From assembly GCF_013304825.1 (NCBI RefSeq), contig NZ_JAAWUO010000013.1, forward strand, positions 1-64,000: 64,000 bases of DNA, in the 5' to 3' direction. The stretch comes from Blautia schinkii. Its GTDB lineage: Bacteria > Bacillota > Clostridia > Lachnospirales > Lachnospiraceae. The translations under genes were made by a program, and so were the position numbers. How positions within the stretch are numbered: position 1 is the stretch's first letter; each line of letters begins with the position of its first letter. This document shows, piece after piece, positions 17,882-27,300 of the stretch. Below the pieces are notes generated by a model. That model did no database searches, was not told the DNA's origin, and was given only the letters and a program-made list of their open reading frames with translations.

Positions 17882-19849
17882 TTAGCAGATCTCAGCACCT
17901 GCTGGCATCTCTTTCTCCGGTACCATCAGGGAAAGATTTCCGTCTGCATCCTCTGCACAGAGGATCATACCCTCGCTGAGAATTCCGGCAAGCTTGGCAG
18001 GTTTCAGGTTTGTAACGACCATAACCTTTTTGCCAACCATTTCCTCTGCGGAATAGTGAGCCTTGATTCCGGATACGATCTGACGAACCTGGCTTCCGAT
18101 CTTAACCTGAGAGCAGAGAAGTTTTCTGGATTTCTTAACCTCCTCGCAGGCAATGATCTCACCAACCTGGAACTGAAGCTTCTCAAAATCATCGAAAGTG
18201 ATCTCCGGCTTTGCCTCGATATCGATCACGTCCTCTGTTTTCTCCTCTTCTACCTCTTCCTTCGGCTCTTCTTTCTTCGGATGAAGCTTCGCAACCTTCT
18301 CAAGAACCTCTTTCAGATCAAGTCTCGCAAAAAGAATCTCCGGTTTGTCAGTTACGCGGTTTCCTGAAGGATAAAGACCAAACTGATCCATCTCCTCAAG
18401 AGTTCTCTCGTTTGCGTTGAGCTGTACAAGAATACGCTCTGTTGTACGCGGCATAAAGGATTTCAGAAGAGATGCGCCGATGCAGATTCCCTCAACCAGG
18501 TTGTAGAGAACTGTTGCAAGACGATCCTGCTTTGTCTCATCCTTTGCAAGTGCCCATGGCATTGTCTCGTCGATATATTTGTTGCAGCGTTTGAACAGAG
18601 AGAATACCTCAGTGATGGCATCTGCAACACGAAGCTTATCCATTTTTGCGGAAACGTTTTTCGGAACCTGAAGGATGAAGTTCTTAAGATCCTCATCAAC
18701 CGGCTCAGTTACATTCTTATTCTCAACAACTCCGTTAAAATATTTGTTGGACATGGAAATAGTACGGTTTACAAGATTTCCAAGTGTGTTTGCAAGGTCA
18801 GAATTCAGTCTCTCAACCATCAGCTCCCATGTGATCACACCGTCATTCTCAAATGGCATCTCATGGAGTACGAAATAACGGACAGCATCTACACCGAAGA
18901 ACTCAACAAGCTCATCTGCGTAGATTACATTTCCTTTGGATTTACTCATTTTTCCATCGCCCTGAAGCAGCCACGGATGTCCGAATACCTGTTTCGGAAG
19001 CGGAAGATCCAGAGACATCAGGAAGATCGGCCAGTAAATCGTATGGAAACGGATGATATCTTTTCCGATAAGGTGAAGATCTGCAGGCCAGTATTTGTTG
19101 AATTGATCGCTGCTGTTTCCGTCGCAGTCATAGCCGATACCTGTGATATAGTTTGTCAGGGCATCCAGCCATACATATACTACGTGCTTCGGATCGAAAT
19201 CTACCGGGATTCCCCATTTGAAAGATGTTCTGGATACACAGAGATCCTGAAGTCCCGGAAGAAGGAAGTTGTTCATCATTTCGTTTTTACGTGACTCCGG
19301 CTGGATGAAATCCGGATGTGTGTTAATGTAGTCGATCAGCTTGTCTGCATATTTACTCATTTTGAAGAAATATGCCTCTTCCTTAGCCGGTACGCATGGA
19401 CGTCCGCAGTCCGGACATTTGCCGTCTACAAGCTGGGACTCTGTAAAGAAAGACTCACATGGTGTACAGTACATTCCTTCATAATGACCCTTGTAGATAT
19501 CACCCTTTGCATACATTTTTTTGAAGATTTTTTTGACCTGCTCTTCATGGTCTTTATCTGTTGTACGGATGAATTTGTCATAGGATGTATTCATCAGATC
19601 CCATATACGTTTGATCTCGCCGGAAACGTTATCTACGAATTCCTTCGGTGTAACGCCAGCTTCCTCAGCCTTCAGCTCGATCTTCTGACCATGCTCGTCA
19701 GTTCCTGTCTGAAAATATACGTCATAACCCTGCTGTCTTTTAAAACGTGCGATCGCATCCGCAAGAACTACCTCATAAGTATTTCCGATATGCGGCTTAC
19801 CGGATGTGTACGCAATGGCAGTGCTGATATAATATCTCTGCTTTTCCAT
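17882..19849 (-). CDS. metG: Methionyl-tRNA synthetase
   Basis: About 655 residues. The start at [10 protein letters not shown] is chosen for the GGAGGAAAG upstream; a longer frame would enter the T-box terminator. It shows the class I HIGH motif as HIGN (PHIGNTYE), a zinc-knuckle region (CTPCESFF then CPDCGRPC), KMSKSKG, and a C-terminal tRNA-binding domain ([14 protein letters not shown] onward) that mediates dimerisation. It charges tRNA-Met in the cytoplasm. It heads an operon with three Moco genes. Confidence 0.97.
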   Translation of the reverse strand: MEKQRYYISTAIAYTSGKPHIGNTYEVVLADAIARFKRQQGYDVYFQTGTDEHGQKIELKAEEAGVTPKEFVDNVSGEIKRIWDLMNTSYDKFIRTTDKDHEEQVKKIFKKMYAKGDIYKGHYEGMYCTPCESFFTESQLVDGKCPDCGRPCVPAKEEAYFFKMSKYADKLIDYINTHPDFIQPESRKNEMMNNFLLPGLQDLCVSRTSFKWGIPVDFDPKHVVYVWLDALTNYITGIGYDCDGNSSDQFNKYWPADLHLIGKDIIRFHTIYWPIFLMSLDLPLPKQVFGHPWLLQGDGKMSKSKGNVIYADELVEFFGVDAVRYFVLHEMPFENDGVITWELMVERLNSDLANTLGNLVNRTISMSNKYFNGVVENKNVTEPVDEDLKNFILQVPKNVSAKMDKLRVADAITEVFSLFKRCNKYIDETMPWALAKDETKQDRLATVLYNLVEGICIGASLLKSFMPRTTERILVQLNANERTLEEMDQFGLYPSGNRVTDKPEILFARLDLKEVLEKVAKLHPKKEEPKEEVEEEKTEDVIDIEAKPEITFDDFEKLQFQVGEIIACEEVKKSRKLLCSQVKIGSQVRQIVSGIKAHYSAEEMVGKKVMVVTNLKPAKLAGILSEGMILCAEDADGNLSLMVPEKEMPAGAEIC

Positions 19850-19871
19850 TTTTTCTTTCCTCCATAATAAA

Positions 19872-20223
19872 AATAAAAAAACGTCTTCCCATACCATAAC
19901 GATATGAGAAGACGAGTTATTACCCGTGTTACCACTTCTTTTCGTTCCTGCCTCGCGGCAAAAACCTCATCAGGTACAGCAGTTTCTATACCTTTCCGCT
20001 ATAACAGGCGGTCCTGTCATCACCTGCCGGTGTCCATTAAACGGGACATTCACATTTCGCTTATCACGTTCAAACCGGTTCAGCAATGCCTCTCCGAAGC
20101 CATCTTCCATCTGCGCCTGCACATCCCTCTCAGTCTCGGAACTCCTTATATAAAAAGTTCTCCGGGGATTTCCCTGTAGTACGGTGTACACATGTACTCT
20201 CTTCTTCCACGAGTTTTCCATAT
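19872..20223 (-). promoter_or_regulatory. T-box leader of metG
   Basis: The minus-strand leader has the T-box core GTGGTAACACGGG (complement of 19923-19935). A terminator hairpin follows, CGTCTTCTCATA pairing with TATGGGAAGACG (19882-19914), and then a U-run directly before the metG binding site. A GA-rich stem I precedes with ATG triplets that could be the specifier. Uncharged tRNA-Met should favour the antiterminator and raise metG expression. The exact specifier codon is not proven by eye. Confidence 0.85.
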
Positions 20224-20229
20224 GGGAAA

Positions 20230-20258
20230 ATCGTAACACATTTCTGATGGTTTGTAAA
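20230..20258 (-). promoter_or_regulatory. Promoter of the metG T-box transcript
   Basis: TTTACA (complement of 20253-20258), a 17-base spacer and TACGAT (complement of 20230-20235), placing the start near 20223 at the head of the T-box leader. Confidence 0.55.
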
Positions 20259-20278
20259 CGGGGAATTTCGTTACTGTA

Positions 20279-20725
20279 TTACATTCTCCTCTGCCTGTAC
20301 ATCCACCGCCACGCCATCCGGAACGCAATAGTTGTCAGCGTCATTCCTGCTGCCATGCTCACTGCAAAAAGGATCGTATAGATTCCATCTTTCTGGAATT
20401 TCGCCCAGTCCTTCATCAACATCCAGTTCATAGTCCGGTAAAGTGCTGCTCCCGGAATCAGCGGAATTGTCGCGGAAACCAGAAATACAGTTACCGGCGT
20501 TTTATGAATTCTTGCCATACATTCTGCATACAAAGTAATAGCTACTGTTGACCAGAAGCCGCACGCATACGGACTTGGCGTTATGAACTCCACTGCCAGA
20601 TATACAGCCCAGGACAGGCAGCCTCCTACAGCCGCAAACCAGAGTTTTTTTCCATGGATATTAAATAATGCCGCAAAGCCGAGGGATCCTGTGAAGGATA
20701 CGACCAGCTGTATGATTTCCCGCAT
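20279..20725 (-). CDS. ThrE-type threonine/serine exporter, small subunit (ThrE_2/DUF3815)
   Basis: A 148-residue integral membrane protein with four to five hydrophobic segments. It matches the pattern of the C-terminal half of ThrE exporters: VSFTGSLGFAALFN at the start and ATIPLIPGAALYRTMNWML in the middle. In many Firmicutes ThrE is split into two genes; the partner lies just upstream on the same strand with a 145-bp gap. The likely function is efflux of threonine or serine. Substrate is inferred from family only. Confidence 0.75.
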   Translation of the reverse strand: MREIIQLVVSFTGSLGFAALFNIHGKKLWFAAVGGCLSWAVYLAVEFITPSPYACGFWSTVAITLYAECMARIHKTPVTVFLVSATIPLIPGAALYRTMNWMLMKDWAKFQKDGIYTILFAVSMAAGMTLTTIAFRMAWRWMYRQRRM

Positions 20726-20870
20726 ATTTTCCTCCTGAATAAATCATAACTACTCTCAAATGCTCCCATTATCTGCTGCGTTTCGCTACTCCGCAATTGA
20801 TACAGTATGTGAATTACTCATTCACTGCTTATTGCTTTTCGCAACCTTCAAGAGAATTTCCCTGATTCGG

Positions 20871-21626
20871 TTAAAACAACAGATTCGCCACCGTAAAACC
20901 AAGGCCCACGACCAGTGCCAGCAAAAGTGCCTCCATACATCGGATCAAACCTGTAATGGTATCTCCTGAAAACATATCGCGTAATGAATTGGTAAATGCA
21001 ATTCCCGGTATCAGAAGCATGATATTTCCGATACTGATCAGATCCGCATGATGTCCAAGCCCGATCAGAACTGTAAGATTGGAAAGTACTCCGCCGGCTC
21101 CGCAGCAAAGAAGCACTGTCAGCAGCGAGTTTAATGCGCCCTTTTTTACAAAAGCCTCAAACAGCTTCAGGGCGATACCTATCAGCGCAGAAGCGATCAT
21201 ATCGTTGACATCTCCTCCGAAAAACACGGAAAAAGAACCCGAAATTACAGCATAGATCAAAATCTGCGTTTTAAAAGAATATCCTTGTTTATCCCGGATC
21301 TTTTCCAGCCCCTTCTGGATCTCCTCCGGCTTCGGCCGATACTCACAGATATATCTGGAAAGCTGGTTCAGGTCATCCAGCCGCCCCAGGTCATTGGCCA
21401 TTCCCGGCACACGCCGCGTCTGGGTGCAGATTCCAAAATCTTCTCCATAAATCGTCGTCACAATACTGGATGTGATAGAAAAAACATCCGCCCGGGTGGC
21501 TCCATATGCCAGGCAGATCCGCCGTATGGTATCTTCCACACGTCCAACCTCTGCTCCGCAGCAAAGAAGCTGTTCACCAATTGTCATCGCATAATATAAA
21601 TACTGTTCCGCTTCCTCCCGCGTCAT
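20871..21626 (-). CDS. ThrE-type threonine/serine exporter, large subunit (DUF1212)
   Basis: About 251 residues. The start at MTREEAEQYLYY is preferred since AGAGAGGG precedes it; the longer frame has a poor start. The N-terminal cytoplasmic part has the family pattern GEQLLCCGAEVGRVEDTI and ADVFSITSSIV. Five hydrophobic segments follow, with VPGMAND before them and IPGIAFTNSLRD in the membrane part. It forms the split exporter with the downstream gene. Confidence 0.75.
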   Translation of the reverse strand: MTREEAEQYLYYAMTIGEQLLCCGAEVGRVEDTIRRICLAYGATRADVFSITSSIVTTIYGEDFGICTQTRRVPGMANDLGRLDDLNQLSRYICEYRPKPEEIQKGLEKIRDKQGYSFKTQILIYAVISGSFSVFFGGDVNDMIASALIGIALKLFEAFVKKGALNSLLTVLLCCGAGGVLSNLTVLIGLGHHADLISIGNIMLLIPGIAFTNSLRDMFSGDTITGLIRCMEALLLALVVGLGFTVANLLF

Positions 21627-21771
21627 CCGGCATCCCTCTCTTTCCTGCTTTATTTCATCTTTATCTATTTTAGGACACGTAAATATTAAAATCAACAAGG
21701 ATTTTTTGTCTTAATATTCATTTCTTCTATATTTCCTCAAAGTAATAAGCAGATATTTTTGTTCAAAATAA

Positions 21772-21825
21772 AACACCACCTGGACAAAAAAGATGTCTAT
21801 CTCTTCTGTCCGGATGGTGTTGGTG
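21772..21825 (-). terminator. Terminator of the DUF3793-flavodoxin operon
   Basis: On the minus strand CACCATCCGGACAGAAGAGAT pairs with ATCTTTTTTGTCCAGGTGGTG, with a short loop, followed by TTTTATTTT. It lies 50-100 bases past the flavodoxin stop. Confidence 0.75.
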
Positions 21826-21878
21826 TTTGAAAATCCAATGCTCTGCTCAGTTTTTATTTATTTGAAATCTAATAGATC

Positions 21879-22304
21879 TTATGCAAGTTTTCCGCCAAGT
21901 TCACGGCAAGCTGCAAGTCCTTCATCATCAGGTGTGTTGTTTACAATGAGTCCTTCATCCTCAACAAGCTCTGCACCTGCGTCTTTTGCTCTGCCGCACC
22001 ATGTTCTCATCCACTCTCCGTCGCCCCAGTCATAGGAACCGAAAAGTGCAACTTTTTTACCGGAAAGTTTGCCTTCCAGATCAGAGAAGAATGGCTCGAA
22101 CTCACCATCCTCAAGCTCCTCATCTCCCATTGCCGGACAGCCAAGTGCCAGAACATCATAAGAGAGAGCTTTATCTACGTCTGCATCTGCAACTTCCATG
22201 ATCTCAACATCCGCACCAGCTGCTTTTGCGCTTTCCTCAACAGCCTGTGCCATTGCCTCTGTGTTACCTGTGGAAGACCAGTAAATAATTCCTACCTTGC
22301 TCAT
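21879..22304 (-). CDS. Flavodoxin
   Basis: A 141-residue short-chain flavodoxin. The FMN phosphate loop WSSTGNTEAMA lies at residues 9-19, and ALGCPAMGDEELED and ALFGSYDWGDGEWM supply the isoalloxazine-contacting loops. It is very acidic, as usual. Flavodoxin replaces ferredoxin as an electron carrier when iron is scarce. It follows the DUF3793 gene by 30 bases, and a palindrome resembling a DtxR-type iron box lies before that gene, which supports iron control of both. Confidence 0.93.
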   Translation of the reverse strand: MSKVGIIYWSSTGNTEAMAQAVEESAKAAGADVEIMEVADADVDKALSYDVLALGCPAMGDEELEDGEFEPFFSDLEGKLSGKKVALFGSYDWGDGEWMRTWCGRAKDAGAELVEDEGLIVNNTPDDEGLAACRELGGKLA

Positions 22305-22334
22305 CTTAAAAACCTCCTGTTTTTAAACTTTATA

Positions 22335-22934
22335 TTATACGCACATCTGAGATGTACAGAGATGCTTCATACCAACAACCTGTAAAATCGAATACCCCGC
22401 ACGGATCTGCGCCGCAGTAAACTCCCGGCACTTATCATAGCTGTCAAAAATCCTGCGAGCCTGCTCCACATCATCATAAACCTTCCAGTAACCACACATC
22501 TTGCAGTCACTGCCTCCGAACTTCCGAAAGCCCTTCACATCTTCAATAGGATAACCCAGAAAAAGACCGATCTCATGAGGAAACTCCGTCTTATGAAAAA
22601 ATCTCTCCTTCAGACGGGCGATCATCTCATCCAGAGAACCATCTATATTATAACCATCCTGGAGCAAAAGCTTCCTGGCTTCTTCCTGCTTAAGATATTC
22701 CTGCAGCATATCCGGCCGGTACACCAGAAGAAGATAATGCTTCCTGCATCCACAGATGATCTCCATACGGATGCCTTCCCGTTCAAGACTCTCCTTATAA
22801 TCCGAAATGATCTCCGGCAGCTCCGGCATTTTTTCCTTGGAAAAGGAAACAAGGTTCGCCGGTTTCATTCCCATTAATACAGGGGAACAATGATAACCTA
22901 TGACAGATTCAAATTTTGCACAAGTCATTTGCAT
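22335..22934 (-). CDS. DUF3793 family protein
   Basis: A 199-residue protein matching the clostridial DUF3793 pattern: HCSPVLMGMKPANLVSF at the start, FPHEIGLFLGYPIEDVKGF in the middle, then CKMCGYWKVY. Function unknown. Several conserved Cys residues occur (HCSP, GCR, CKMCGYW) and might bind metal or be redox active; this is inference. It is first in an operon with a flavodoxin, and the promoter region holds a candidate iron box, so a role under iron limitation is plausible. Confidence 0.75.
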   Translation of the reverse strand: MQMTCAKFESVIGYHCSPVLMGMKPANLVSFSKEKMPELPEIISDYKESLEREGIRMEIICGCRKHYLLLVYRPDMLQEYLKQEEARKLLLQDGYNIDGSLDEMIARLKERFFHKTEFPHEIGLFLGYPIEDVKGFRKFGGSDCKMCGYWKVYDDVEQARRIFDSYDKCREFTAAQIRAGYSILQVVGMKHLCTSQMCV

Positions 22935-22949
22935 TCTCCTTTACGCTTT

Positions 22950-22967
22950 AGTTAGATTTCCCTAACT
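22950..22967 (-). promoter_or_regulatory. Candidate DtxR-type iron box before DUF3793-flavodoxin
   Basis: AGTTAG-ATTTCC-CTAACT is a perfect inverted repeat, resembling the TTAGGTTAG/CTAACCTAA boxes of DtxR/IdeR regulators. It stands just downstream of a promoter: TTGACA (complement of 22997-23002), 17 bases, TATATT (complement of 22974-22979). A further CTAACT half site lies in the promoter spacer. Confidence 0.5.
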
Positions 22968-23113
22968 ATCGTAAATATACTACTAAAGTTAGTTTGTGTC
23001 AACTTATTTTTTTAAAAATTCTCTTCATTATTTTTTACTGATAAAGTCCCATCATTAAGGGTAGAATATTTCTATAAAATAAAAATATTTCAGGATAATC
23101 AGATCAAAATCTC

Positions 23114-23166
23114 TTGACAAATCTCTCTCTGTCATGTATTATAATATCAGTAATAATTACTATTAC
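23114..23166 (+). promoter_or_regulatory. perR promoter with PerR-like box
   Basis: TTGACA at 23114-23119, 17 bases, TATTAT at 23137-23142, then GTAATAATTACTATTAC (23150-23166), similar to the PerR consensus TTATAATnATTATAA. The same 16 bases occur before the rubrerythrin gene. This suggests autoregulation by the encoded Fur-family protein. Confidence 0.7.
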
Positions 23167-23184
23167 CAATATGGAGGAAACATT

Positions 23185-23589
23185 ATGGCAGCACTTAAAT
23201 ACAGCCGTCAGAGAGAATCTATCAAGGAATTTCTGAGATCCAGAACAGATCATCCAACGGCAGACACAGTATACGAGAATCTTCGACAGATCTACCCCAA
23301 CATCAGTCTCGGAACTGTCTACCGTAATCTTTCTCTTCTCAGTGACATCGGCGAGATCCGGAAGCTGACCAATTTCGGAAGCGCGGACCGCTACGATGGA
23401 AGGGTCGCACCGCATTCACATTTCATGTGTACCAGATGCAACCGGGTGATCGATATGCAGTCAGACAGCCTTAACGGAATTCTTGAGCAGGCAGCTGCAG
23501 AATTTATCCACGGAAAAGTCTTTGACGTAGATGCAAGCTTCTATGGAATCTGCAAGGAATGCCTCGAAAAAGAAGAAAAACAGTCTTGA
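23185..23589 (+). CDS. perR: Fur-family peroxide-responsive repressor PerR
   Basis: About 134 residues. The start at MAALKYSRQRES has ATGGAGGAAA before it; the longer frame includes promoter sequence. The winged helix has SLGTVYRNLSLL; the dimer part has RYDGRVAPHSHFMC with an Asp in the position of the PerR iron ligand, followed by two zinc-type CxxC motifs (CTRC and CKEC). It represses peroxide defence genes until its iron catalyses His oxidation. PerR rather than Fur is inferred from the RYDG segment and from the rubrerythrin neighbour with the same operator. Confidence 0.88.
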   Translation: MAALKYSRQRESIKEFLRSRTDHPTADTVYENLRQIYPNISLGTVYRNLSLLSDIGEIRKLTNFGSADRYDGRVAPHSHFMCTRCNRVIDMQSDSLNGILEQAAAEFIHGKVFDVDASFYGICKECLEKEEKQS

Positions 23590-23636
23590 CAAAAATAAGA
23601 TCACATGTTACTATAAAACAGTAATAATTACTATTA
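23586..23636 (+). promoter_or_regulatory. Rubrerythrin promoter with PerR-like box
   Basis: TTGACA at 23586-23591 overlaps the perR stop codon. After 17 bases comes TACTAT, then GTAATAATTACTATTA at 23621-23636, nearly identical to the box before perR. A separate repressed promoter for rubrerythrin is likely. Confidence 0.65.
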
Positions 23637-23695
23637 TTAATTCAAAAGAAACATAAAATCAAAATAACTTTTTATAAGAAAAGGAGATCACAACT

Positions 23696-24241
23696 ATGGC
23701 AAAATGGGTATGTAATGTATGTGGATATGTTTACGAAGGCGAGCAGGCACCGGAAGCCTGTCCAGTATGTAAAGCACCAGCTTCCAAGTTTTCCAAACAG
23801 GAAGGCGAGCTCACATGGGCAGCTGAGCATGTTGTAGGCGTTGCTAAGGGCGTTAGCGAGGACATCCTTGCAGACCTGAGAGCAAACTTCGAGGGCGAGT
23901 GCTCTGAGGTTGGTATGTATCTTGCAATGGCTAGAGTAGCTCACAGAGAAGGATATCCGGAAGTTGGAATGTACTATGAGAAGGCAGCTTACGAGGAAGC
24001 AGAGCATGCAGCTAAATTCGCAGAGCTCCTTGGCGAAGTTGTAACAGACAGCACAGAGAAGAACCTTCAGATGCGTGTAGACGCTGAGAACGGTGCTACA
24101 GCAGGTAAATTCGACCTTGCTAAACGTGCGAAAGCAGCTGACCTTGACGCAATCCATGACACAGTACATGAGATGGCTAAGGACGAAGCAAGACACGGAA
24201 AAGCATTCGCTGGTCTGCTTAAGAGATATTTCGGTAAATAA
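23696..24241 (+). CDS. rbr: Reverse rubrerythrin (N-terminal rubredoxin, C-terminal diiron domain)
   Basis: A 181-residue protein. Rubredoxin-like iron knuckles lie at the N-terminus ([10 protein letters not shown] then CPVCKAP), before rather than after the ferritin-like domain. That domain shows [24 protein letters not shown] and [10 protein letters not shown], the E/ExxH ligands of a diiron site. This reversed order is known from clostridial peroxide-scavenging rubrerythrins. It sits behind a PerR-like box and next to perR, so a role in oxidative stress is well supported. AAGGAGATC gives a strong ribosome binding site. Confidence 0.95.
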   Translation: MAKWVCNVCGYVYEGEQAPEACPVCKAPASKFSKQEGELTWAAEHVVGVAKGVSEDILADLRANFEGECSEVGMYLAMARVAHREGYPEVGMYYEKAAYEEAEHAAKFAELLGEVVTDSTEKNLQMRVDAENGATAGKFDLAKRAKAADLDAIHDTVHEMAKDEARHGKAFAGLLKRYFGK

Positions 24242-24267
24242 GAAATCCGCATAGAATAAGGATTTTT

Positions 24268-24305
24268 TTAAGGGGGAATCACTTCCGTGATTCCCCCTTT
24301 TTCGT
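24268..24305. terminator. Bidirectional terminator between rubrerythrin and the surface protein gene
   Basis: AAGGGGGAATCAC pairs with GTGATTCCCCCTT around TTCC, flanked by T-rich and A-rich sides, between two convergent genes. Confidence 0.8.
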
Positions 24306-24312
24306 ACAATTT

Positions 24313-27300
24313 TTATTTAACTGTAACTTTACAGGTTGTCTTCTTTGAGCCGCTTCGGATTGTGATTGTTGCAGTTCCTTTTTTCAGACCTTTGATTACA
24401 CCACCGGATGTTACTGTCGCGATTTTTTTGTTGGATGATGTGTATGTAACTTTTTCCGGACTGGTTACAGGAGTGACTTTAACTGAAGATGCCAGTTTAC
24501 GGTAAGTAGTTCCTTTTTTGAGTGTCACTGATTTAGTGCTCACAGTAATTTTCGAAGTTTTTACTGCCCCGTTCTGTACGGTAACTTTGAAAGATGCTGA
24601 CTTTTTACTTGCGAGAATAACTTTAACTGTAGTACTTCCTGCCTTTTTACCTGCTGTCAGTCTGAAAGTTCCCTTCTTTGTCACAGAAGATACTTTTACG
24701 ATTCCTGTATTTCCGGATGTCACCTTTGTAACATAATCACCTTTCGCCAGTCCAGCTGCTTTAAATGCAGTGGTAGACTGACCTGCTTTCATTTTCAGGG
24801 AAGATGCAGTCAGGGAAATCGTCGGTTTCAGTTTGGCGACTGAAGCTTGTTTTCTGATCACTTTTCCACATACTTTGCAATGACTTCCTTCCGTCTTTCC
24901 TGCTTTAAATACTGTCGCTGCAACTGCTGCATCTTTTACAACGGTATGTTTTGCCGGAAGTGTTACTGTTCTTACACCATCACAGGAAGTACATTTATCA
25001 GTTCTGCTTCCTTTTGACGTACAGGTTGCCTGAACAGTTTTTACTGCTTTCCAGCTGTGACTGTGTTTTGAACTGTTTTCTCCAATCTCAAAATGTTTCC
25101 TTACAAGCCGCTCCCACTCTCCGTTTTTGTTTTTTCGTATGGCAGACAGTGCAAGCCTTGTATTATCATCGGACCTTCTCGTCATGATCGGAAGCTCCTG
25201 GCCGGAAACTTTCTGCATATTCCATGCTTCCTCATCGTAATCATATTGCAGTTTACCAGACTCTGTATCCCTCCAGCTCATCACTACGATTTTTATATCA
25301 TTTCCTGTAATCTCAACGGGATCACCTTTTCCGTTTATATACTGAATCAGTTTTACTTTTAAATTGGCGAGATTAATGGATTCTCCGACAGCCGGATTAA
25401 GCAGCTTTCCATTCTTATCTGTCAGATTCTCCGGTAGCAGCATAAATTCGCTGACTTCAAACCATATATCTTTTCTGAAGGCTTCTTTATATTTACCGGT
25501 TTTATCCAGAAGTTTTACTGCTACGTAACAGCAGCCAACACCGGTTTTATCGTTGGATTTAATTATAAGCTTCTTTCCATCCGAAGAAACTGCAGCTTCT
25601 GCCAGTTTTGACTGTTCTATGATTTCCAGCTTATAATCCTTTACCGGATGCTGGCCACTGGTTTTATCCAGTATGTCTGTCACAATGGTCGTTTCATTGT
25701 TCGGTAGCATGGCTTCATTTCCTGCCGTACCTTCCAAATCGTATGTCAGATTATAAAAGCTTTTTTCCTCACTATCATCACTATCATGACCACTGTCACC
25801 GAAGCTTCCACTGTCGTTGCCATTATAACCAGGCAGGGTATCCAGTTCATACATTCGTCTTGCTATCTGGTGCCAGTTTCCATCTGCACTTTTTTCCATT
25901 GCAACAAGCGCAAACCATGTACCATATCCTGATGTTCTCTCAAGGATCGGGAGCTCCTGACCTGGAACATCAATCCATTTCCAGCCATCCGCATCATAAT
26001 CACGGTGCACTGTGCCTGTACTTTCATCTGTCTCTGAATATATCACAATCTTGTAATTATCTCCTGTTACCGGAATCGGATCTCCTTTTCCTTTTTTATA
26101 GCGGACAAGCTGCGGCTTCATGTTATTTAAAATGTCTATCTGCTGTCCTACTTCAGGAATAAATACCTTTCCATTTGCATCTGTGATATTTTCTGGTAAA
26201 AGTACATACTCGCTGACGCTGAACCATATATCTTTTCTGAATGCTTCTCTGTATCCGCCTTTTTCATCCGGTATCTGTACAGATATGTAACAGCAGCCCT
26301 GACCGGTTTTATTACCAGATTTAATAACAAGTTTTTTTCCATCTGCAGAAACTGAAATTTCTGCCAGCTTAGACTGTTCCAGGATTTCCAGTTTATAATC
26401 ATCTACCCTCTGATAATCCTTTGTTTTGTCCTCCAGATAAGTGGTAGCTGTCATTTGACTGTTCGGCAGCATAGATCCGTTTCCTGTCGTATCCTGATAA
26501 TCATATATCAGGCTGTAGGAACTTTTCTCTTCGCTGTCATCATTATGACCATTGTCATAATCGCTGTTGATCAAAGGATCAAGCGCATAATGATGTCGGG
26601 TAATATAATGCCAGTCCCCATTTTCTGATCTCTCCATAGCCAGAAGTGCAAACCATGTAGAATTCTCTGTTGTTCTCTCCAGGATTGGAAGATCCTGTCC
26701 CGGAACCGCTATCCATTTCAGACCATCTGCATCATAATCACGAAGTTCTTCGCCTCCAGGCCCTGTCTGTGACATGACGATCTTGTAATTGTCCCCTGTT
26801 ACCGGAATCGGATCTCCTTTTCCATCTTTGTAACGGACAAGCTGTGGTTTCATGTCTTTTGCTATATCCAGTTGCTGGCCAGCTTCAAGGTTGATGGTTT
26901 TTTCCGGCAATATTACATATTCACTGATGTTAACCCCAAATTCCCGTTTAGCCACTTCAGTTCCATTTATGAATGCCGTTGCAGAAATTCTGGCATCTCC
27001 GGTTTTATTGTAAACATCCAGCACAATATCCTGGCCATCTAATGATACGTCTGCCATTTTGACACCATTTCCACCAGTTACCGGAGCAACTTTCAGTTCA
27101 TATGTGGAAACAGCACTCCAATCAGTTGTATCAACCAGACGGGTTTTTATTCTGACATGACTGTTCGGCAGTAAGTCCTGACTCCCACTGGTACCTTCGT
27201 ATATCAGATTAAGCTGATATTGTTCATTTGCTGTAGCAGACTCTCCATCTTCTGAACCGTCACTGAAGACCTCCTGGTTTTCGGTGTTATCCCCGGATAT

